A stretch of DNA of 21,042 nucleotides from the NCBI GenBank assembly GCA_947293975.1, contig CAMYPV010000015.1, positions 1 to 21,042 on the forward strand. The letters are read 5' to 3'. This document shows positions 1 to 5,900 of the stretch, piece after piece; position 1 is the stretch's first letter; each line of letters starts with the position of its first letter. A program made the position numbers and the translations under genes. Under the pieces are notes generated by a model that was not told the DNA's origin, did no database searches, and was given only the letters and a program-made list of their open reading frames with translations. The DNA comes from an uncultured Ezakiella sp. (GTDB lineage Bacteria > Bacillota > Clostridia > Tissierellales > Peptoniphilaceae).

Positions 1-642
1 TCATTCATCACAGTCATCAAAAGACTCGGCGAAATGATTACAAACGGTATAATAATAACGCCAACACTCATCACAACCTACAGACTCGTAATCGGCGTAT
101 CAATATCACTACTAATGGCAATCATCACAGCCTACGCGTCGTACAAACTGCGACTTGAAGACTATCTAATGCCATTTATTAGCCTTTTAAGAACAATCCC
201 CGTCATCAGTACTGTCTTAATCGTCTTGTTTTTTACAAACAAAAACACACTCTCGATCATAGTAATATTTTTCGTAAGCTTTCCTATTATATATGAAAAT
301 GTATTAACCGGACTCAAAGAAATACAAAAACAAAAGTTGGAAATGGCAAAAATCTATCGCATCAGCGCTGCTCAAAAATTCAAATACATCGAACTACCTG
401 CAATTATCAAAAGCACACTCCTTGCGCTTGCAATATCGTTTGGACTGTCCTTCAAAGCGGGCAGCACCGCCGAAGTCATCGCAGGTGCAGCAGGCGGATT
501 GGGCGACATACTCTATATGGCAAAAATATCCTTCGAAATGACAGACTTAATCGCAATCACATTTGTAATAATATTCTGCTCATTCGTGTTTGAAACCATA
601 ACAAAATATCTCTACAAAAAATTAGGAGAAAAATATGATTAA
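1..642 (+). CDS. ABC transporter permease, NitT/TauT type (5' partial)
   Basis: Integral membrane permease of a binding-protein-dependent ABC importer, probably of the nitrate/sulfonate/taurine/thiamine-precursor class; the substrate cannot be told. The frame is open from base 1, so the true start lies upstream; the first ATG in view (base 34) is probably internal because residues before it read on smoothly. Several hydrophobic segments are visible. The cytoplasmic EAA-type loop is present (EMAKIYRISAAQ followed by KYIELPA), as is the later family signature around FKAGSTAEVIAGAAGGLGDI, which matches the usual 'AEvi....GlG..i..A' of NitT/TauT permeases. The protein ends in a basic tail (KYLYKKLGEKYD). 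Its stop codon overlaps the next gene by 8 bases, which indicates translational coupling with the ATPase. The family call is confident; the substrate is unknown. Confidence 0.88.
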   Translation, partial: SFITVIKRLGEMITNGIIITPTLITTYRLVIGVSISLLMAIITAYASYKLRLEDYLMPFISLLRTIPVISTVLIVLFFTNKNTLSIIVIFFVSFPIIYENVLTGLKEIQKQKLEMAKIYRISAAQKFKYIELPAIIKSTLLALAISFGLSFKAGSTAEVIAGAAGGLGDILYMAKISFEMTDLIAITFVIIFCSFVFETITKYLYKKLGEKYD

Positions 643-1192
643 ACTCGACCTAAAAAACAAAAGCTTTGACGGAAAAACCATACTCGAAAACATACAATTA
701 CAAATAAATGCAGGCGACAGACTGCACCTCATTGCGCCGTCAGGCACCGGAAAAACAACGCTAATGAGAATATTGATGATGATAGATGGCGATTTTGAAG
801 GCGCAATCGAAAACGAATTTAAAAAAATGTCCGCAACATATCCCGAGCGAGTATTTATGGGCGGCATCTCAATCTACAAAGAGATAAAAACATTTACACA
901 TCGCACAGAAGCCGAAATCGACGCAACACTAAAAGCACTCAAAATCTATGACGCAAAACACAAACGCGCCAAAGAACTCTCTACAGGAATGCGCTCGCGT
1001 GCAAGCATAATCAGATCGATGATCACCGACGCCGAAATCGTCTTCTTGGACGAACCGCTCTTGGGCCTTGACGAAAACACAAAAAAACTCGCAATCGACT
1101 TTATCAAAACCCACAGCCAAAACAAAACCATAATCTATACCGGCGACACAATCTACACAGACGAAACCACCTACGAATTAAAACACGTGTAA
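635..1192 (+). CDS. Short ABC transporter ATP-binding protein with degenerate motifs
   Basis: Cytoplasmic ATPase partner of the upstream permease. The start at 635 is supported by AGGAGA at 624-629 and by the 8-base overlap with the permease. It is 185 aa, against roughly 230-260 aa for typical NitT/TauT ATPases. Walker A is APSGTGKT (residues 34-41; the usual first Gly is Ala). The signature is LSTGM (115-119) instead of LSGGQ or LSGGM. Walker B plus D-loop is VFLDEPLLGLDE (136-147), intact. By alignment with the usual VFQEDRL segment, the Q-loop Gln is Pro70 (TYPERVF). In the usual THD motif the H-loop His is Gly170 (YTGD). It may therefore be a slow or atypical ATPase, or a diverged subfamily in which these positions are relaxed. 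No other ATPase gene is visible for this permease in the window. Confidence 0.85.
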   Translation: MIKLDLKNKSFDGKTILENIQLQINAGDRLHLIAPSGTGKTTLMRILMMIDGDFEGAIENEFKKMSATYPERVFMGGISIYKEIKTFTHRTEAEIDATLKALKIYDAKHKRAKELSTGMRSRASIIRSMITDAEIVFLDEPLLGLDENTKKLAIDFIKTHSQNKTIIYTGDTIYTDETTYELKHV

Positions 1193-1212
1193 AAACGAAT
1201 CACAACAAAACT

Positions 1213-1320
1213 CTCGTAGCAACGCCGCATGTAGAGGAAACCACCGTGTTTCCAAGCGGCGCTGCTTACCAAATTTCCAAACGTTGTATCGTCGACCACT
1301 GTGTCGACAAACGATGTTGT
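1213..1320. repeat. Palindromic intergenic repeat (modules 1 and 2)
   Basis: There is no gene between the ATPase and rnpB. The stretch starts with GTAGCAACGCCGCATGTAG (1216-1234), a motif seen again at 1743 and, on the other strand, near 20951-20970. Its CGCCGC (1223-1228) pairs with GCGGCG (1256-1261), and the flanks extend this stem imperfectly. Inside sits the 18-bp palindrome GGAAAC-CACCGT-GTTTCC (1236-1253). A second palindrome, GTCGAC-CACTGT-GTCGAC (1291-1308), is followed by AAACGATGTTGTG, which also follows the related element at 1883-1896. No T-tract is present, so this is not an obvious terminator for the ABC operon. Confidence 0.75.
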
Positions 1321-1333
1321 GTTCAAAAACCCA

Positions 1334-1362
1334 TTGCATTCCCAGCACAAAAATGATATAAT
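1334..1362 (+). promoter_or_regulatory. Promoter of rnpB
   Basis: The -35 box is TTGCAT (1334-1339). After a 17-bp spacer comes TATAAT (1357-1362) with an extended -10 TG at 1354-1355. The predicted transcription start falls at about 1369, exactly where the 5' strand of the RNase P RNA P1 helix begins. This is a vegetative sigma-type promoter. Confidence 0.85.
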
Positions 1363-1368
1363 AACAAT

Positions 1369-1693
1369 GTAAATCAGACAGTTGCTATTTATAGAGGAAA
1401 GTCCGTGCTCCACAGAGCGAAGATGCTGGGTAACACCCAGTGGGGGCGACCCTAAGGACAGTGCAACAGAGAAATACCGCCACAAACGTGGTAAGGGTGG
1501 AAAGGCGAGGTAAGAGCTCACCGGCGGTTAGGCGACTAACTGGCCCTGCAAACCCCATCTGGAGCAAAACCGAAGCGATACAAATTGCTGCTGCTCGTGG
1601 CAAATCGAGAATGGTAGGTTGCTAGAGTTGTTAGGCAACTAACAACCAAGACAGATAACTGTCAAATACAGAACACGGCTTATAGATTTACTT
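1369..1693 (+). ncRNA. rnpB: RNase P RNA, class A (M1 RNA)
   Basis: Catalytic RNA of ribonuclease P, which removes the 5' leader of pre-tRNAs. The universally conserved blocks are present in order: GAGGAAAGTCC (1394-1404, 5' strand of P4), ACAGAGAAATACCGCC (1466-1481), GGTAAGAGCTCACCGGCGG from 1510, the GCAAACCCC...GGAGCAA region (about 1548-1566) and ACAGAA (1668-1673, 3' strand of P4). The ends pair as helix P1: GTAAATC (1369-1375) with GATTTAC (1685-1691). The layout with the P15-P17 region and GGTAGGTTGCTAGAG is class A, not the Bacillus class B. Length is about 325 nt, slightly compact for the class. It has its own promoter and terminator. Exact ends are inferred from the P1 helix and may be off by a few bases. 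Confidence 0.96.
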
Positions 1694-1694
1694 G

Positions 1695-1717
1695 AAAATC
1701 CCTGCGGGGATTTTTTT
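1695..1717 (+). terminator. Rho-independent terminator of rnpB
   Basis: The stem AAAATCCC (1695-1702) pairs with GGGATTTT (1707-1714) around a TGCG loop, and a T-run (1711-1717) overlaps the 3' strand. It lies directly after the P1 helix of RNase P RNA. Confidence 0.9.
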
Positions 1718-1742
1718 AATACCAAAATTAAATCGCCTGTAC

Positions 1743-1911
1743 GTAGCAACGCCGCATGTAGCTTGGCACGTAAGATTCACCAATCATTCATCGCATTCGC
1801 TCGAATTCTTGGGAATCTCTGGCATGAGACCTACTAACCAATCGATGTTCGCTACCGCTCCATCTCTTGGGTTAGGGCTTCAAAACCACCGTGTTTCCAA
1901 ACGATGTTGTG
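1743..1911 (+). repeat. Composite dispersed repeat, copy A
   Basis: An 83-nt core (1750-1832) runs from CGCCGCATGTAGCTTGG to GGCATGAGACCT. It recurs in inverse orientation at 20662-20743 with only a few mismatches and one single-base indel. The core is preceded by GTAGCAACGCCGC, as at 1216. It is followed after about 30 bases by CTTGGGTTAGGGCTTCAA and AAAC-CACCGT-GTTT (1883-1896), then CCAAACGATGTTGTG. The same order of pieces occurs on the minus strand near 20743-20551. A + strand open frame across it (1692-2024) has no ribosome binding site and looks like read-through of the repeat rather than a gene. Confidence 0.8.
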
Positions 1912-2192
1912 TCCAAAGCGATATTGCGACAATCGATATTATGATCAAAAAATTTTTGCGTATACAATACTTGTTATTCAATAAATGTCACACAATCGTA
2001 ACATATGAATATCGAGATTTTTAGACGCCAATATTACATAAAAATCAAAAAAATTTCTAAATAATAAGAACTTAATAACAGACTTATTTGAAAAACTATC
2101 AAAAAAAGATTTAAATTATATAAAAATATAAAAAACGAGATATAATTTTAATAATAAAGAAAAATATGAAAATATTAATGCTATTAGATAAA
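1912..2192. other. AT-rich intergenic stretch without recognised gene
   Basis: After the repeat the DNA becomes strongly AT-rich (especially 2037-2190). I found no ribosome binding site plus ORF, no tRNA-like or other RNA motif and no convincing terminator. A minus-strand open frame at 2111-2311 is low-complexity and hydrophobic, lacks a Shine-Dalgarno sequence, and crosses the strong + strand promoter. The AT-richness upstream of 2193 could act as an UP-element for that promoter, which is inference. Confidence 0.6.
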
Positions 2193-2221
2193 TTGACATT
2201 CAAAAATATAAGTGGTATAAT
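2193..2221 (+). promoter_or_regulatory. Consensus promoter of the surface-protein operon leader
   Basis: There is an exact TTGACA (2193-2198), a 17-bp spacer and an exact TATAAT (2216-2221), with TG at 2213-2214 giving an extended -10. The predicted start is near 2228. No coding gene begins within 700 bases, so the product is either a very long 5' leader of the operon at 2944 or a separate small RNA. No intrinsic terminator with a T-tract is seen between 2228 and 2944, which favours the leader reading. Confidence 0.85.
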
Positions 2222-2227
2222 CTGAGT

Positions 2228-2640
2228 ATGAATCAGGGGATATCCAACAACCTCTGACAAATAAAATAAAATGCTAGCACAACAAATAGTGTTGTCGACG
2301 AGAAACGACATTGCATTTTAGGTAGTAAGGTAGTATTGTTGGAAAATGGTGAGAAAATGTACTATAAAATTTCAAAAAGACGGATTGGTAACCCGTCGTG
2401 TTTTCATATACCTATCGAAAACACGTACAATTTCACATTTGTATGCTTTTAGAGGTGTTAAATATAACACCTCAAATTTGCGTATAAAAGACCATCTCAC
2501 CGCAAAAACTCACCAAGAACATTAAAACTACCAATCAATTATGATGGGATTACAATTATACGAGCTATTTAATCATGGCTTACCACCATGTTTAAAAATA
2601 CAATATATAATAGGAAGATATATAATCCCACGAAAAAGGA
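2228..2640 (+). promoter_or_regulatory. Long structured 5' leader (candidate regulatory RNA)
   Basis: Downstream of the consensus promoter this stretch holds successive nested inverted repeats. Element 1 is CAGGGG (2234-2239)/CCTCTG (2251-2256). Element 2 is TAAAATGC (2267-2274)/GCATTTTA (2313-2320), enclosing ACAACA-AATAG-TGTTGT (2279-2295). Element 3 is an outer stem GGTGAGA (2348-2354)/TCTCACC (2495-2501), then AAATTT (2367-2372)/AAATTT (2474-2479). These enclose three hairpins: GACGG/CCGTC (2379-2397), CGTGTTTTC/GAAAACACG (2397-2425) and GAGGTGTTA-AATA-TAACACCTC (2452-2473). Element 4 is TGGGATTA (2545-2552)/TAATCCCA (2623-2630), enclosing CATGG/CCATG (2574-2590), five bases before a Shine-Dalgarno sequence. 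I do not recognise a known riboswitch, T-box or group I/II intron signature. Confidence 0.5.
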
Positions 2641-2650
2641 GAGGACAAGA

Positions 2651-2680
2651 ATGAACATTATGGTATACAACAACACATAA
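2651..2680 (+). CDS. Possible 9-codon leader peptide or truncated gene start
   Basis: A strong Shine-Dalgarno sequence AAAGGAG (2635-2641, followed by AGG) stands at proper spacing before ATG at 2651. The frame encodes only MNIMVYNNT before TAA. A second ATG at 2685 opens MQKQIRKNL..., which resembles the first residues of the downstream surface proteins (MQKNITTK, MQKRIISI), but this frame ends after 23 codons within the palindromic repeat region. Either this is a regulatory leader peptide of the operon, or it is what remains of a former first surface-protein gene whose body was lost. Translation is not proven. Confidence 0.25.
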   Translation: MNIMVYNNT

Positions 2681-2710
2681 TTAAATGCAAAAACAAATAC
2701 GAAAGAATTT

Positions 2711-2909
2711 GCACGCTGAGCCATGTGCAGCCCAGCGTGTAACACCCACTACGTAAACGTGTAACAACATCGACCGTATCGAACACTACCGTGTGTTCAA
2801 ACAATATCGCCAGTAGCGTCGACCGACCGCGCTTGACAATTGCGTTGCGATGACCGACAAATACACCGTGTTTCCAAACGGTGTTGTATCAACTAACACG
2901 TACAACGTG
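2711..2909. repeat. Palindromic repeats in the operon 5' region
   Basis: Successive inverted repeats are visible: CACGCTG (2712-2718)/CAGCGTG (2733-2739); GAACAC-TACCGT-GTGTTC (2781-2798), a member of the CACCGT palindrome family with different but fully complementary arms; and GTCGACCGACCGC (2819-2831), which resembles GCGACCGACCGC at 20842-20853. These are followed by ACACCGT (2863-2869)/ACGGTGT (2878-2884) around GTTTCCAA, and CACGT-ACA-ACGTG (2897-2909). If the transcript starts near 2228, all of these lie in the mRNA just before the first gene. Confidence 0.65.
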
Positions 2910-2930
2910 GAATGCACAAATCAAAAAGAA

Positions 2931-2936
2931 AAGGAG
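2931..2936 (+). promoter_or_regulatory. Ribosome binding site fixing the start of the first surface protein
   Basis: AAGGAG lies 7 bases before ATG 2944, whose product begins with a clear signal peptide. The open frame extends upstream to a GTG at 2881, but that part lies in the palindromic repeat, has no ribosome binding site and would put 21 hydrophilic residues before the signal peptide. Confidence 0.9.
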
Positions 2937-2943
2937 AAATAAA

Positions 2944-5900
2944 ATGCAAAAAAATATCACAACAAAAATCGTTGCAATATTACTTGCAACATTAATGGTA
3001 ATCGGAATATTACCATTTGATATCAATGCAGCTGGTATACCAAATGCATGTCCGGTAGAAGAACCAACAAACAACTACCGCCCAGCAGAGCAATATGTAC
3101 CGGCAACAAGAGCAATTGAGACAAACAGATTCAGAACATTATCTACTGTTAGAGATGAATTTAAACACGAAGAAATCAATAGGGATAATGATGAACCGAG
3201 AACAATGTCAATGCCATTAATACCACAAGAAAACGGCGGATACTCAACAAGATCTGTTGAAGCTGCTGACTGGGACATTGATAACCAGGCCGATGGAAAT
3301 TTTTGGCCTTTAGCTCAAACTAATAATTTAAGAAAAGTAAGTTCAATAAGCGAACCATATCGTGCTCCCGACATTAAATATGTTGGTGTTTATAAAAATG
3401 GCGATGGTGACGATGTCATAAGATTACAATTTAGAAAATATAATGGTTCACAAACAAGACTTTGGCAAAGATTAATTTTAAAATTTGACAAAAATATATA
3501 CGAAGCAATTAATTGGGATAATCCGAAAACTTGCATGTATTACGGTACTGGATCGTCATCAGGACTTTGGAATGTGTCGCATGATAACTACACAGGAGAA
3601 ACTGCTAAATTTGCGCCAGTTATAAAGTCTTATTCTGGCGGCTCATATACTGTTGAGCAAGATATATTTAATACAAATAATTTTGCTACATTTATGACAA
3701 CGTTTACTCCGATGGATTTTGTATTAAAAAAAGGTGAATTAGCTAAGTTAAAGAATAATGAATACTTAATTCAAGCAAGGATGATGGATACTTTATATAA
3801 AGATGTATACACGAATACTTCTGATGCAGCTGATGTAACCACATATAGTGCATATACTATGTCAACTGTATTGCCTTTTAAAGGAGTATATGAAATTGAA
3901 TCAAATCCAGATTTGTCACTTACATTAGGTGATACAGTAAATGTAAACAGATCACCAGTAAAGAGCGCTTCTTCTTACGTTGTTTATGATGAGGTTAACG
4001 GTTATGTTGATGTTTTTCACAAACAAGTTAAGAGATCATTGGGTAATAACATTGGGCTTGGAAGTGATAAAGCTGCACTTGGATTTAGACAGGCTGTAAA
4101 TAAAGAATTTTATGAACTTTTAAAACCAAACGATGATGGAGTGGTTGCTATAATGACAATAGCAGATAAAGAGGATAAGTTATATAAAAGTGGATCTGAT
4201 AATAAACAGTCTCCTATATTAAATCCTAAAAAAACCATAACATTCAAGAAAGTAGCGGGAGCTACAGATAATCAGATAAACATTGTTGGAGATGTAGGCT
4301 TTATTCAAGCAGCTGGAAGTAATTGGAATGTTAATCAAGATTTTAAAGATGGAATAAAAACAGCTATTACTAATAATAATATGAATGATATTATTATTAA
4401 TGGTGCGGATACCATGGGCAACTCTGGTGCATCCACCATGGTTAGATACTTTGTAGATAAAAATAAATTGAATAATCTTATAAAACAAGATGGAATTAAG
4501 AGCTATGCTTTTTATTCCGCTGTTATTCGTCAAGACCCAATAGGAACACTTGTTTTCAAACAAAAAACTGGTAATAAAGATGTCATTCTCAAAAAAGGAA
4601 ACGAAGTCATATTTGATTTTAACTACAATGCAAACCAAGGATGGGAAAGAGAGTTTATCATAGGAACAAAACCATATAGCATAAATTTCATAAATTCTAT
4701 TACAAAAGTAGATAATAATAAATTTAAATGGACAATTCCATTTGATATAACTATTCCTGCAAATACTGATATAACATATAAAACGGTAAATGATACAAGT
4801 GCAAAAAATCCAAAAATGACAGTTGTCGGTTTAGGATTGACACCCATTGATATGGATACACCAGTACTTGAGAATGCTCCTCGTGTATTAAGAGGCTCTG
4901 ATACCCTTGCTGGCGGAGCGCTGGTATCAACGAATTATGTAGTATCAGTAGATGAGTTATTTACTGAAGATAAAAAAATTACAGGTGATTCCTTCTACGA
5001 AGTAGCTGAAATAACAATTTCATCACCAAATGCTACAGAAGATAAAATGGATGAGCAAAAAATTTCAGCATCTAATACCAAAGACAGTGTTATATTAAAA
5101 TATCCTGACAAGAAGACAGGTAAAAAGATTGAAAAAAAATTTGAATCATATAAGTTTGATACAGGAATTCCAAATCCTGCTGGAAAAGCGCAAATTAATC
5201 AATATAAAGATTTTGTAATGCCAAACCTTAAAAAGGATATGCCGATTATTGTATCTAACAAGGACGTTTTGAGACAATCAACAGACTCTAGAGATGTAGT
5301 TGAGCAAGTACAGGCTCGCGTGTACTTCCACTATAACAATGCTACTAGAGACGAAGACGAAAAAGTCGATGCTAGAGTGATGCCTTTAAATAATGAGTTT
5401 TTATATACAACTTCTGGAACAAAAAATCCTGCTTATATACCTAATGGATTCTTAGGATATAAGAATGATAGTGATGAAGTAGTTGACAATCGTAGAAAAG
5501 CTAAAGGAGATATATTATCTGACCACAACGGATTACCATTAGAAGGCGAAGAACTTAAAAAGCGTCAAATGCCTATTACAAAAGGACAAGATGCTGAGGT
5601 AAAAAAGGAAGACATGAAATTCCTTGGCTGGTCAACAAAACAAGGCACAACGGCAGAACAGTTTAGAAATGCAAAAGAGTTAACAACTCTTGCTGAATGG
5701 AAAAATGCAACTACAATACCTTTTAAATTTACAGAATATTCACCAATAGAAACTCATCAACATGTATATGCAGTATGGGGAAGAGGTATAGATATTAGAT
5801 TGCACGGAAATAAGACATCAACAGATAATGATGTATATACCTTCAATGTAAGTGAATCAGATTTAAAGTTTGATGAAGGTAATAAACCTTTTGAGAAAAA

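Noticed and set aside
1692..2024. 110-aa open frame on the + strand after rnpB
   Set aside because: It begins inside the rnpB terminator, has no ribosome binding site and runs through the dispersed repeat. Its LEFLGISGMRP segment recurs on the minus strand at the other repeat copy only because the DNA is duplicated.
2111..2311. 66-aa hydrophobic open frame on the minus strand
   Set aside because: AT-rich low-complexity sequence without a ribosome binding site, overlapping the exact consensus + strand promoter and the leader stems.
2452..2473. GAGGTGTTA/TAACACCTC hairpin as an attenuator terminator
   Set aside because: The stem is perfect but is followed by CAAATTTGCG, not a T-run, on the + strand, and there is no T-run on the minus strand either.
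2881..2943. Upstream GTG start for surface protein 1
   Set aside because: The extension lies in repeat DNA and has no Shine-Dalgarno sequence; ATG 2944 has AAGGAG at 7-base spacing and gives a proper signal peptide.
4402..4442. Hairpin ACCATGG/CCATGGT inside gene 1
   Set aside because: A 7-bp stem with an 18-nt loop deep in a long coding region; no partner in the other genes and no positional logic, so chance is likely.
5132..5139. Run of eight A in gene 1 as a phase-variation switch
   Set aside because: A-runs of seven to eight are common in this AT-rich gene and none sits near the start or promoter; there is no support for slippage from one sequence.
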